From an uncultured Acidobacteriia bacterium (GTDB lineage Bacteria; Acidobacteriota; Terriglobia; Bryobacterales; Bryobacteraceae), in NCBI GenBank assembly GCA_903925015.1, contig CAIYDY010000326.1:1-39243 (forward strand): DNA of 39,243 bases, written 5' to 3'. The position numbers and the translations under genes are program-made. The notes beneath the pieces were generated by a model, which was given only the letters and a program-made list of their open reading frames with translations, had not been told where the DNA came from and searched no databases. This document shows positions 1 through 7,742 of this stretch, piece by piece (the first letter of the stretch is position 1; each line of letters begins with the position of its first letter).

Positions 1-2
1 CC

Positions 3-770
3 CTTGACGGCAAGATTGGACGCACATGGCGGCCACTGGCCGATACCGCCGTTGCTGCGCAGGTTCTCTACGCATCGCGCGGCGACTACACCGACCTACG
101 CCGCAGCGTCGACTATTACACCGAAGGCACCCTGATCTGGCTGGAAGCGGATGTCACAATCCGGCGTCTGAGCGGCGGCAAGAAGTCCCTCGACGATTTC
201 TGCAAGCTCTGGGCTGGCGGCCCGGGTGGAACTCCCGAGGTCAAGACCTATAACTTCGAAGATGTGGTGAAGACCTTGAATGCCACGCAAGCCTACGATT
301 GGGCGAAGTTCCTGAACGATCGCATACAATCCACATCGCCACGGGCACCACTTGGCGGAATCACCGGCGGCGGCTACAACTTGGTGTACACAGCCGAGCC
401 GTCGGCCTACTGGAAATCCGTCGAGGGTGTGCGGAAGGCCGTCAACATGCAGTATTCGCTCGGATTTGTGGCCAAGGCAACGGGAGAGATCGGTGATGTT
501 CGGCTGGAGACCCCGGCAGCCAAGGCAGGCATCACCCCCGGAACCAAGATCATCGCAGTCAACGGGCGGGAGTTTTCGCCATCGGTCCTCAAGAACGCTG
601 TCACCGATGCCGTCGAAAATACTGCTCCGATCTCGTTCATCGTGAAGGACGGGGAATTCTACCGGACGATTGCCGTCGACTACCACGGCGGGGAAAAGTA
701 CCCCCAACTGGTACGCGACAATTCAAAGCCAGATGTGCTGGGCGACATCATTGCGCCAAAGGCCAAGTAG
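3..770 (+). CDS. M61-family (glycyl aminopeptidase-like) metallopeptidase with PDZ domain, C-terminal part
   Basis: The reading frame is open from the window edge, so the N-terminus and the zinc-binding HExxH region lie outside; 255 residues are visible. The first 60 or so contain the helical stretch that follows the catalytic domain in M61 peptidases (YYTEGTLIWLEADVTIRRL, then SLDDFCKLWAG). Residues about 155-235 form a PDZ domain, with a GFVAK strand, an AAKAGITPGTKIIAVNGREF core and a final strand near FYRTIAVDY. Family members are secreted or periplasmic aminopeptidases; the PDZ domain is thought to bind substrate or partner C-termini. The frame stays open past the TAG at 768 into the next gene's frame, but a 75-bp gap separates them. 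Family assignment is firm; substrate is unknown. Confidence 0.9.
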   Translation, partial: LDGKIGRTWRPLADTAVAAQVLYASRGDYTDLRRSVDYYTEGTLIWLEADVTIRRLSGGKKSLDDFCKLWAGGPGGTPEVKTYNFEDVVKTLNATQAYDWAKFLNDRIQSTSPRAPLGGITGGGYNLVYTAEPSAYWKSVEGVRKAVNMQYSLGFVAKATGEIGDVRLETPAAKAGITPGTKIIAVNGREFSPSVLKNAVTDAVENTAPISFIVKDGEFYRTIAVDYHGGEKYPQLVRDNSKPDVLGDIIAPKAK

Positions 771-808
771 CCCGACCCGTGCTGCCAAAACGCAATAGAA
801 GCCTACTG

Positions 809-836
809 TTGGATTGAAATCAAGATCCTGTATACT
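809..836 (+). promoter_or_regulatory. Candidate sigma-70 promoter of the TGA-interrupted gene
   Basis: A -35-like TTGGAT (809-814) and a -10 TATACT (831-836) are separated by 16 bp, in the gap after the M61 peptidase gene. A transcript would begin near 842-844, only a few bases before the GTG at 846, so the message would be nearly leaderless. Confidence 0.45.
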
Positions 837-845
837 GATGGCACG

Positions 846-2531
846 GTGGGGAAAAACTACAGGGATCTTCGATTTTTAGCCGTGCCTGCTGCGCTCCTGC
901 TTGGCCTAATCGTGCCAGCTGGACCGGCCTTTGCCCAAGGTTGAGTGATCTCACGCTCCGGTCTGGGGTCAGGTGGCAGTGAAGCGAGTGGATATTTGCA
1001 GCCCGGTGACTGGACGGTCACAGGTGCGTTCCGGCACGTGTATTCGCATGTGCATTTCAGTGGTCCGACAGAAAACTTTTCACGCGAGCAGCTCGGTACG
1101 CAAGTACAGTCGAAGACAAATTTGATGAGCGTGAACGTGACCTACCAGTTGACTCCCCGCTGGAGTCTGACTGGAACGATTCCGTTCCTATCGGCCAGTC
1201 GACGCAACCAATCTCAATACGGTACGCTCCATACGTCCGGATTGGGGGATGTCAGCGTCGGTGCCGGCTATTGGATCCGCAGTCCAAAGAGTGAAAGGTC
1301 GGCGTTCAACAACGCGCAAATCGGATTGAGCCTGCTGGCACCATCCGGCAACGACCACCAGACCAACTTGATCGCAACCAGCTACGGCGCTACACCAACA
1401 ACCCAGTATCCCGACTACTCGGTGCAGCCCGGTGGCGGTACTTGGGGCATGGTGATGTCGGGGCAGGTTTTCCAGAACCTTGGCAGCAACACAATCTTGT
1501 TCGCCGATGGAACCTATGTGATGACCCAGGGCGGCCATCACAATTTCTGGACCTCCCACGGAGGCACAACAAACAATGCCCCGGCTCCCACCAAGGGACT
1601 GACCCAGTTCGATGCGGTTCAAGACCAGTACATGATCGAAATCGGGGCATCCCACCCCGCTCCAAAGATCAAGGGGCTTGGAATGACGCTGGCTGTCCGG
1701 GACGAGGGTGTACCGGCGAAGAACCTGATCGGTGACGACTTGGGATTCCGTCGACCAGGCTTTGGCATTTCATTGACGCCGGGCTTTATCTACACCAAGG
1801 GCAACCACATGCTGCAATTCAGCGTGGGCAAGGTCCTGATCCGAGACCGCACCAAGAGCGTGGCTGAAATCGTGAACGGCGTTCACGAAGGCGATGCGGC
1901 TTTTGCCAACTACGTCTGGATGGTAGGATACACGCTGAAGATGCCGGGCAAGCGCGATGCTGTCGGGACACCGGATCTGATTTCCTCGACTCGGAAAGTC
2001 GAGCCAGCGGCTCAGGCCTTAGCGATGAGCCCGCCAGCTGTGCGCGCGGCCGTCGTGAAGACGCCCGACACCTTCAAGCCGTTTGTACTGAGAACGTTGG
2101 ATGGCAAGCGCAAGACGTTGAAGGACTACGCCAACAAGGCTACTTTGGTAAATTTCTTCTTCCCGCGCTGCCCGTACTGCAATGTGGAACTTCCGGAAGT
2201 CCAAAAGATATACGACGAGTACAAAGGCAAAGGACTCTCGGTGGTCTGGATCAACATCCTGCCCGAAGAGGTTCCCCTGATTCCCGGTTGGCAGATGGTA
2301 AAGAACTTCACTGTTCCGGTGCTGATCGGTGCGACGCAGAGCGCCTTGATGAAGGACTATCAAATCAACACCACCCCGTCCTCGTACCTGCTGGGTCCGA
2401 AAGGAGAGGTGCTTTACTACGGAGCGGGCTACAAGAAGGGCGACGAAAAGATCCTCGAGGCGAAGATCGCGGAGGCTCTCCGGGTCCAATCGGCAGGCGT
2501 GGCCGGAGTTGCCGCCACAGGCGGTAATTAG
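846..2531 (+). CDS. Candidate selenoprotein: signal peptide, Sec33, beta-barrel-like domain, C-terminal thioredoxin domain
   Basis: Read from GTG 846, codons 1-32 encode a textbook signal peptide: basic Lys3/Arg6/Arg9, hydrophobic core VPAALLLGLIV, cleavage-like AFA-QG. Codon 33 is TGA (942-944). The frame then runs open for 528 codons to the TAA at 2529-2531. Residues about 55-370 have repeated aromatic/polar strands (QPGDWTVTGAFRHVYSHVHF, YQLTPRWSLTGTIPFLSAS) typical of outer-membrane beta-barrels. Residues about 405-545 are a TlpA/AhpC-like thioredoxin fold with active site Cys442-Pro-Tyr-Cys445 (FFFPRCPYCN) and cis-Pro (NTTPSSYLLG). From memory, related proteins carry Cys right after the QG, which would make codon 33 selenocysteine; the Sec-encoding selD in this window shows the machinery is likely present. 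Alternatives are a pseudogene or a sequencing error. An ATG at 838 in another frame would join this one by a slip in the GGGGAAAAA run at 848-856. The coding nature of 945-2531 is certain; Sec decoding is inference. Confidence 0.68.
945..982 (+). promoter_or_regulatory. Candidate bacterial SECIS hairpin after TGA 942-944
   Basis: Immediately 3' of the in-frame TGA, CTCC (956-959) can pair with GGGG (965-968) around a five-base loop GGTCT (960-964). An outer stem pairs TCAC (951-954) with GTGA (979-982). The GGUC loop matches the SelB-binding loop of the E. coli fdhF element, and it starts 15 nt after the TGA, near the spacing usual for bacterial SECIS. The inner stem is short and includes a T-G pair, so the fold needs an energy calculation and homologue covariation. 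Confidence 0.4.
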
Positions 2532-2555
2532 CATTTGCATTTTTGGGAGAGCATG

Positions 2556-2590
2556 AAAGGCCCGTCCGGTCCAATTCGGCGGGCCTTTTC
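2556..2590 (+). terminator. Rho-independent terminator after the barrel/thioredoxin gene
   Basis: AAAGGCCCG (2556-2564) pairs perfectly with CGGGCCTTT (2580-2588) and is followed by more T residues. It lies 25 bp past the TAA at 2531, so the preceding gene is transcribed as a unit ending here. Confidence 0.8.
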
Positions 2591-2603
2591 GTTTTGAACC
2601 TCA

Positions 2604-2615
2604 TATACTGGAACC
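2604..2615 (+). promoter_or_regulatory. -10 box placed for leaderless transcription of the TPR gene
   Basis: TATACT at 2604-2609 lies exactly six bases before the ATG at 2616, which would put the transcription start at or next to the start codon. No Shine-Dalgarno sequence fits in between. No convincing -35 was found; the upstream bases belong to the terminator. Confidence 0.35.
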
Positions 2616-3053
2616 ATGCGGTGTTGGTCTCCCAGGTTGGCAAAGCTCGCGTTGTATGTGTTTCCCGCAGTACTCTCGGCGCAACTATTACCGCCCCCCC
2701 CTACACCTCCCACGCCTCAGGTGGGCGAACAGCAGCAGCTGCCACCGGAGGAGGACACCTCGCTCGAACCGGGAGAGCAATACAGTTTCAACCCGGTAAA
2801 GTCCAAGCGGGATGTCGAAATCGGGAACCAGTATTTCAAGAACGGAAAGCTGCTGGCTGCGGCGAACCGGTTCCGATCCGCCACAAAATGGAACGACGGC
2901 AACGTCGAAGCGTGGGTAAGGCTCGGCGACACCGAGGCCAAGCGCGGCAGCAAGAAAGCCGCGCGGGACGCCTACAATAAGGCACTGGAGCTGTCACCGG
3001 ATGGCAAGATCGCCGGCGAAGTTCGCAAGAAGCTGGAGAAGCTGAAGGGATAG
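2616..3053 (+). CDS. Secreted TPR-repeat protein
   Basis: A 145-residue protein with an N-terminal signal peptide (LAKLALYVFPAVLSAQ), then a Pro/Gln/Glu-rich linker (about residues 24-50) and two TPR-like helix pairs (VEIGNQYFKNGKLLAAANRFRS..., then VEAWVRLGDTEAKRG... ending AYNKALELSPDG). TPR repeats mediate protein-protein contacts; this is probably a small periplasmic scaffold or assembly factor. The gene stands alone between a terminator and the next promoter. Family assignment by repeat pattern is good; the specific role is unknown. Confidence 0.85.
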   Translation: MRCWSPRLAKLALYVFPAVLSAQLLPPPPTPPTPQVGEQQQLPPEEDTSLEPGEQYSFNPVKSKRDVEIGNQYFKNGKLLAAANRFRSATKWNDGNVEAWVRLGDTEAKRGSKKAARDAYNKALELSPDGKIAGEVRKKLEKLKG

Positions 3054-3068
3054 TCCAATCGGCAAGAA

Positions 3069-3095
3069 TTGATGAGGCCTGAACGGTTATATAAT
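3069..3095 (+). promoter_or_regulatory. Candidate sigma-70 promoter for the LamG-like protein gene
   Basis: TTGATG (3069-3074) and a perfect TATAAT (3090-3095) are 15 bp apart. The start codon at 3131 follows with an ACAGGAGAT ribosome-binding site, so this transcript has a normal leader. The short spacer lowers certainty. Confidence 0.5.
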
Positions 3096-3130
3096 GGCCG
3101 AGTCGATTCAAACGACAGGAGATCCCGAAC

Positions 3131-3757
3131 ATGAAACGCTATCTGGCACTGGGGCTGATCGCCCTGGCCGCTGTTGGACCCTTGGCCGCCCAAGCCCCGA
3201 AAGGATGGAAGATGCGCGTGGACCGCAGCACTTCGGCCTCCGACCCGGATGCGCCCGGCGACATCAAGTTCGCAACCATGGGTACCGGCTTCCACGCCAC
3301 CAACCCCCAGGCCGCAGTGTACTGGAATCCGGCAAATTCGGGTTCCGGAACCTACACACTGAAAGGCAGCTTCGTGCTGCAAAAGCCGAGTGGACACGCC
3401 AACTACTACGGATTGGTGTTCGGCGGCAGCGATCTGGAAGGCCCCCAGCAGAATTACCTCTATTTCCTTGTGGCGCAGAACGGCACATGGCTCATCAAGC
3501 ACCGCGAGGGTGACGCCACAACGACCAATGTAGTGGGACGCACGCCAAATGACGCAGTCAGGAAGCCGGATGAATCGGGCAAGTCCGCCAATAACTTGGA
3601 AGTTCGGGTCGGCACTGACAAGGTCGAGTTCGTCATCAACGGCACGGTCGTCCACAGCGCCGCCAAGAGTGCCGTTGGCAAGACCGATGGCATCGCGGGC
3701 ATCCGCGTGAACCACCAACTGGAAGTGCACATCGACGGCTTTTCGCTCTCGAAATAA
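3131..3757 (+). CDS. Secreted LamG/DUF1080-like concanavalin-fold protein
   Basis: The 208-residue product has a signal peptide (MKRYLALGLIALAAVGPLAAQA). The rest is a jelly-roll pattern: GTGFHATNPQAAVYWNP, GTYTLKGSFVLQKPSGHANYYGLVFGG, then NLEVRVGTDKVEFVINGTVV and a closing GIAGIRVNHQLEVHIDGFSL. This alternation is characteristic of concanavalin-like domains, including the DUF1080/3-keto-disaccharide hydrolase group that Acidobacteriota export in number. No catalytic residues can be assigned. A clear ribosome-binding site (AGGAGA) precedes the ATG. Nine bases after its stop comes a Tat-exported isomerase-like gene, so the pair is probably co-transcribed and may act on sugars outside the cytoplasm. 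Confidence 0.8.
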   Translation: MKRYLALGLIALAAVGPLAAQAPKGWKMRVDRSTSASDPDAPGDIKFATMGTGFHATNPQAAVYWNPANSGSGTYTLKGSFVLQKPSGHANYYGLVFGGSDLEGPQQNYLYFLVAQNGTWLIKHREGDATTTNVVGRTPNDAVRKPDESGKSANNLEVRVGTDKVEFVINGTVVHSAAKSAVGKTDGIAGIRVNHQLEVHIDGFSLSK

Positions 3758-3766
3758 GGATCACAA

Positions 3767-4741
3767 ATGGAAATCACACGACGGGACATTGGCAAGATGG
3801 CGCTGGCGGGACTCGCCGGCAGTGCCACGGGATTGGCGGCCACCAAGCCCAATTCGAATTTCGGCGGCGTTCAGGTTGGCATCAACATCCCCTACAGCCT
3901 CCACGGGATGCCCAGCAGCGCCGACGACCTGCTGGTCTACCTGGCACAGGTCAACGTAAATGCCGCGGAACTGCGGTCGCAGCCGATCGAGGCCTTCCTC
4001 GGTGCGCCGGCTGCAGCGGCCCGCGGCGTTGGTGAAGCACCGGTTGCGGGAAGAACACCACTGACGACGGAACAGGAAGCAGCTCAGAAGGCCGAGATAG
4101 CGGCCCTGAAAAAGTGGCGCCTATCGCGCTCCATGAACGAATTCAAGGCCTTCAGGAAGAAGTACGAGGACGCGGGCGTCAAAATCCAGATCGTCAAGTT
4201 CGACAAGATCGATTCCGCCAGCGACGAGGTGATCGATTACTGCTTCCAGATGTCGAAGGCGCTCGGTGCCGTTGCGATTTCCTGTGAGATTCCGGTCAGC
4301 AAGACGAAACGGCTCGGCGCATTTGCGACCAAGCATGAGTTGATGGTGGGCTACCATGGCCACGGAAACCTGACCAATCCCGAGGCATTCGGCAGGCTGG
4401 GAGCTTGGGAACAGGCTTTCTGGTACTCCAAGTACAACGGAGCCAATGTGGACATCGGGCACTTCTTCGCGTCCAACGGCTTCTCGCCTGCCGATTGGAT
4501 CAAGGAAAACCACACCCGGATCACCCATGTCCACCTCAAGGACCGCAAGAAGAACATGGGCGAAGGCATGCCGTGGGGCCAGGGGGATACTCCGCTTAAG
4601 GAAATCCTACTCCTCATGAAAGCTGAGAAGTACAAATTCCAAGCAACCATCGAACTGGAGTACCCCGTACCGGAAGGTTCCAACACCTTGGCGGAAATCT
4701 CCAAGTGTGTGAAGTTCTGCAAGGACGTGCTGGAAGGGTAG
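3767..4741 (+). CDS. Tat-exported sugar phosphate isomerase/epimerase-like TIM-barrel protein
   Basis: The 324-residue protein starts with a twin-arginine signal (TRRDIGKMALAGLAGSATGLAA). The body follows the xylose-isomerase-like TIM-barrel family: GVQVGINIPYSL, VNVNAAELRSQ, KIQIVKFD, AISCEIPVS, LMVGYHGHGNLTN, NVDIGHFFASNG, ITHVHLKDRKK and ATIELEYPVPEGSN. His in GYHGH, Asp in VDIGH, His in HVHLKD and Glu in IELEY are in the usual metal-binding positions. Related proteins isomerise or epimerise sugars or inositols, but substrate cannot be read from sequence. Residues about 80-125 hold an Ala/Glu-rich insertion. The ATG is 9 bp after the LamG-like gene, with AAGGA upstream. Confidence 0.85.
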   Translation: MEITRRDIGKMALAGLAGSATGLAATKPNSNFGGVQVGINIPYSLHGMPSSADDLLVYLAQVNVNAAELRSQPIEAFLGAPAAAARGVGEAPVAGRTPLTTEQEAAQKAEIAALKKWRLSRSMNEFKAFRKKYEDAGVKIQIVKFDKIDSASDEVIDYCFQMSKALGAVAISCEIPVSKTKRLGAFATKHELMVGYHGHGNLTNPEAFGRLGAWEQAFWYSKYNGANVDIGHFFASNGFSPADWIKENHTRITHVHLKDRKKNMGEGMPWGQGDTPLKEILLLMKAEKYKFQATIELEYPVPEGSNTLAEISKCVKFCKDVLEG

Positions 4742-4747
4742 TCAGTA

Positions 4748-4781
4748 GGGGAACGGGATTGCGCGGGCAATCCCGTTCCCC
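4748..4781. terminator. Long perfect hairpin between convergent genes
   Basis: GGGGAACGGGATTGC (4748-4762) pairs over all 15 bases with 4767-4781 around a GCGG tetraloop. It sits between the converging isomerase-like gene and the uracil-DNA glycosylase gene. There is no T-tract on either side, so it may need Rho or act mainly as an mRNA 3'-end stabiliser for both transcripts. Confidence 0.65.
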
Positions 4782-4787
4782 GGGGGC

Positions 4788-5582
4788 CTAATCGTAGACG
4801 AAATGCAGGACTTTCTTCAAGTCCTCCCAAGCCTCGCGCTTGGCGTCTTGATTGTAGGCGCGCAAAAGGTAGGACGGGTGGTAGGTGACGATGAGCGGTA
4901 TATCGCGCCACTTGTGCCATTTACCCCTGAGCTTGGTGACGCCATCTTTGCCACCCAACAAGGCTTTGGCTGCCGTTGAACCCAGTGCGCAAATCGCCTT
5001 GGGCTGAAGCACGGACAATTGGCGGAACAGAAACTGCCCGCAGGTTTCCATCTCATCCGGCTCGGGGTTGCGATTTTCCGGCGGACGGCATTTCACCACA
5101 TTGCAGATATAAACGTCAGCACGCTTGATTGAAATGCCTTCTTTGGCGGACGTGCCCTCAATCATTTGTGTCAACAACTGCCCCGCCCTGCCGACGAACG
5201 GCAGGCCCTGTTCATCCTCGTCCGCGCCCGGACCCTCACCCACAAACACCAGCCTCGCTGCCGGATCCCCCGAGCCAAAGACAATCTTGTTCCGACCAAT
5301 ATGGAGCTTGCAGCGCGTGCAATCGCCGATGTCGGAGCAGATCCGGTCCAGTGTGTCATTTTCCGGAGCCATGCCAGGCAGTTGGATGTCGATCACCTTT
5401 GGAATCTCAATCGTGGATATCGGCACTGCACGAGGCACAGAAATCGCCTCAACGGGTTTCAACAGTGGCTCGGGGACTTGGACTGCGTCGACAACTGGAA
5501 CCCGAGTCGAGCGTCGGTACAGATCCTTGACGCCAAGGTCCCTATAGTACTCGAGTCGCGCACGAAGATCTTCCGTCCCCAT
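4788..5582 (-). CDS. Family 4 uracil-DNA glycosylase with Fe-S cluster
   Basis: This 264-residue enzyme removes uracil from DNA in base-excision repair. The catalytic domain spans about residues 78-264. Motif 1 is VGEGPGADEDEQGLPFVG (about 114-131) and motif 2 is TYHPSYLLR near the C-terminus. Cys88, Cys91, Cys165 and Cys181 have the spacing of the 4Fe-4S ligands of family 4 enzymes. An extra N-terminal segment of about 75 residues, Pro/Val/Ile-rich and probably flexible, is common in family members annotated as phage-polymerase-like UDGs. The start codon directly follows the coaBC stop (5582/5583), so it is the last gene of the long minus-strand cluster. Confidence 0.93.
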   Translation of the reverse strand: MGTEDLRARLEYYRDLGVKDLYRRSTRVPVVDAVQVPEPLLKPVEAISVPRAVPISTIEIPKVIDIQLPGMAPENDTLDRICSDIGDCTRCKLHIGRNKIVFGSGDPAARLVFVGEGPGADEDEQGLPFVGRAGQLLTQMIEGTSAKEGISIKRADVYICNVVKCRPPENRNPEPDEMETCGQFLFRQLSVLQPKAICALGSTAAKALLGGKDGVTKLRGKWHKWRDIPLIVTYHPSYLLRAYNQDAKREAWEDLKKVLHFVYD

Positions 5583-6782
5583 CTACTTTCCCAATTTCAC
5601 AATCTGGTCGAAAATATGGTCGGCAACCACCCGCTTGGGTGCGCGGTCCACAGGAATGGTTTCTCCGTTGCGCAACACAAGAAGAACCTCGTTGGATTCG
5701 GATTCGAACGCAGACCCGTCGCCACCAACACGGTTGGCGACGATCATATCGCAGTTCTTGCCTTCGAGCTTGCGACGGGCATAGTCGAGAAGGTTTTCTG
5801 TCTCGGCCGCGAAACCGACCAAGATGAAATTGCGGGGGCCGTCGCCCAGTTCAGCCAGGATATCCGGTACCGGAACCAGTTCCAACGTTCGGTCGGCGGA
5901 GGTCTTTTTAATTTTTTGCGCGGAGGGGGTTGCCGGACGGAAGTCAGCCACCGCGGCGCACTTGATGACGACCGTCGCCTCGAACAAGTGGGCAAACACC
6001 GCATCGCGCATTTCGGCCGCGGTCTGCACCTGCTCGACCTCCGCACGAGCCGGAGGCTGCAAGTTCACCGGACCACTCACCAGCAGCACCCTGGCGCCCC
6101 GCGCCAGGGCTGCCTCGGCAAGCGCATAGCCCATCTTCCCGCTGGAACGATTCGAGATATAGCGGACAGGATCGACGGGCTCGCGCGTTGGGCCCGCCGT
6201 GATCAGGATCGTCTGCCCGACCAAGTCGGTGCGGCGTTTCCGCAGTGCGTCTTCCACGGCAGCCACTATTTTTTCGCTTTCGGCCAAACGCCCGGGGCCA
6301 ACAGTTCCGCAAGCGAGATACCCGTCGCCCGGCTCCACCAAGGCGTGTCCCCGACCCCGCAAGACAGCCACATTCTCCCGGACCGCCGCATGTGACCACA
6401 TCCTATCGTTCATTGCTGGAGCAAGCACTACCGGGCCGTCAAAGGCCAAATAAAGGGTGGACAGAAAATCATCAGCCAAGCCATGGGCAAACTTTGCCAG
6501 GACGTCAGCCGTAGCGGGAGCTACCAGCAACAAATCGTGTTCGCGGGCAACCCCTATATGCTCCACCGCGCTGGACAGGGTGGCATCGGGACTGGCCGAG
6601 GAGAAGAGATCGGTGATGACCTTGCGACCCGTCAGGGAGGCAAAAGTAAGGGGGCGGATGAATTCTTCCGCCCCCTTGGTCATGACAACTGTGATTTCGT
6701 GGCCGTTCCGGACAAGTTGGCGGGCAAGTTCGGCAGCTTTGTACGCTGCGATCCCGCCGGTCACGCCCAGAACGATCCGCAT
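5583..6782 (-). CDS. coaBC: Bifunctional phosphopantothenoylcysteine decarboxylase / phosphopantothenate-cysteine ligase
   Basis: The 399-residue protein carries out two consecutive steps of coenzyme A synthesis in the cytosol. The N-terminal flavin-dependent CoaC decarboxylase (about 1-180) begins with LGVTGGIAAYKAAELARQL and contains the PAMNDRMW signature. The C-terminal CoaB ligase (about 190-399) has ITAGPTREPVDPVRYISN followed by RSSGKMGYALAEAALARGA and a KKTSADRTLELVP segment. Length is typical of fused CoaBC. Gene order gmk-rpoZ-coaBC is common across bacteria. The reading frame is intact and abuts the downstream uracil-DNA glycosylase gene. Confidence 0.97.
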   Translation of the reverse strand: MRIVLGVTGGIAAYKAAELARQLVRNGHEITVVMTKGAEEFIRPLTFASLTGRKVITDLFSSASPDATLSSAVEHIGVAREHDLLLVAPATADVLAKFAHGLADDFLSTLYLAFDGPVVLAPAMNDRMWSHAAVRENVAVLRGRGHALVEPGDGYLACGTVGPGRLAESEKIVAAVEDALRKRRTDLVGQTILITAGPTREPVDPVRYISNRSSGKMGYALAEAALARGARVLLVSGPVNLQPPARAEVEQVQTAAEMRDAVFAHLFEATVVIKCAAVADFRPATPSAQKIKKTSADRTLELVPVPDILAELGDGPRNFILVGFAAETENLLDYARRKLEGKNCDMIVANRVGGDGSAFESESNEVLLVLRNGETIPVDRAPKRVVADHIFDQIVKLGK

Positions 6783-6806
6783 GGTTTGCCGCGCCGGCTG
6801 GAAAGC

Positions 6807-7100
6807 CTACGCCAACTTCTCCACACTGAGATCTTCGGGCAGGACATTCGGAGCAAGGACAACCGGAATATCGTACTTGATCAGCCCACGTCTAGCTTCC
6901 TCCATCGCGATCACGGTCGACTTCCGCGAAGACGTCGGCAACACTGGGCGGTGCCCGCTCTGCAACTGGCGGGCGCGCTTGGCGGCCACAATGATAAAGC
7001 GGTAGGTGCTCTGGTCCGGGTCGTCCGGAATCGAGCAGTGCATGTTGTTGCGAATTGGTGCGTCGGTCATTATCTTTTCAACTTCCCCGGGACATTTCAT
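6807..7100 (-). CDS. rpoZ: RNA polymerase omega subunit
   Basis: The product is up to 97 residues. The family core is clear: YRFIIVAAKRARQLQSG followed by KSTVIAMEEARRGLIKYDI, which in other bacteria binds the beta-prime C-terminus and aids RNA polymerase assembly. The start at 7100 has AGGA 8 bases upstream. An alternative ATG at 7070 would give 87 residues starting MTDAPIRNNM; the ten residues before it look unstructured, so that start is also possible. It lies between gmk and coaBC, its usual location. Confidence 0.93.
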   Translation of the reverse strand: MKCPGEVEKIMTDAPIRNNMHCSIPDDPDQSTYRFIIVAAKRARQLQSGHRPVLPTSSRKSTVIAMEEARRGLIKYDIPVVLAPNVLPEDLSVEKLA

Positions 7101-7118
7101 CCCGCAATCCTGATGGGC

Positions 7119-7742
7119 CTATGTCGACCCTAGCGCCGCGTCGAAGGTCCGAAGGATGGGACGAATCCTGTCCTCCACCCGCACACGCCTAACCCGTTCG
7201 GCCCTGACAATGGACTTGAGCGTTTCCGCCGCCTCGTCGAGGTCCTGGTTGACAAGCACGTAGTCGTACCGGCTGTAATCGCGAATCTCCCGCGCCGCGT
7301 CCGCAAGTCGGCGGCGGATGGTCTCGTCGCTATCCGAACTGCGGGACCTCAACCGCTGTTCCAAGATCTCCCTCGACGGAGCGAGGATAAAAATCGTTAC
7401 AGCGTCGGGAATCGTCTGTTTCAATTGTGACGCACCTTGCACGTCAATGTCGAGTACCAAGTCCAATTCCCTGTCCTCGGCAATCTTCAGAGCGCTTCGG
7501 TGGGTACCGTAGTAATTGCCGAAAACCTCGGCATGCTCCAGAAACTCGCTGTTTTGGAGACGGTCCTCGAACTCCAGGCGATCAATGAAGTGGTATGCCT
7601 CGCCATCGATTTCCCGACCGCGGGGCTTTCGGGTCGTGTAGGATACCGAGAATGTAAGGCCCGGCACTTCACTCATCAAGCGTGAAACAAGGGTAGATTT
7701 ACCCGAACCCGACGGGGCGGAAATGATGAAGACTCCGGTCAT
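7119..7742 (-). CDS. gmk: Guanylate kinase
   Basis: The 207-residue enzyme phosphorylates GMP to GDP with ATP. The P-loop SAPSGSGKSTL lies at residues 8-18. The GMP-binding region follows: FSVSYTTRKPRGREIDGEAYHF, then EFLEHAEVFGNYYGT. The LDIDVQGASQLK strand and the lid region (LRSRSSDSDETIRRRL) are intact. Its ATG overlaps the yicC stop by four bases (7739-7742), which indicates translational coupling, and rpoZ follows 18 bp later. Confidence 0.97.
   Translation of the reverse strand: MTGVFIISAPSGSGKSTLVSRLMSEVPGLTFSVSYTTRKPRGREIDGEAYHFIDRLEFEDRLQNSEFLEHAEVFGNYYGTHRSALKIAEDRELDLVLDIDVQGASQLKQTIPDAVTIFILAPSREILEQRLRSRSSDSDETIRRRLADAAREIRDYSRYDYVLVNQDLDEAAETLKSIVRAERVRRVRVEDRIRPILRTFDAALGST

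Noticed and set aside
5166-6395. 409-codon plus-strand frame opposite the glycosylase and coaBC genes
   Set aside because: No recognisable motifs; fully antisense to two complete conserved enzymes.
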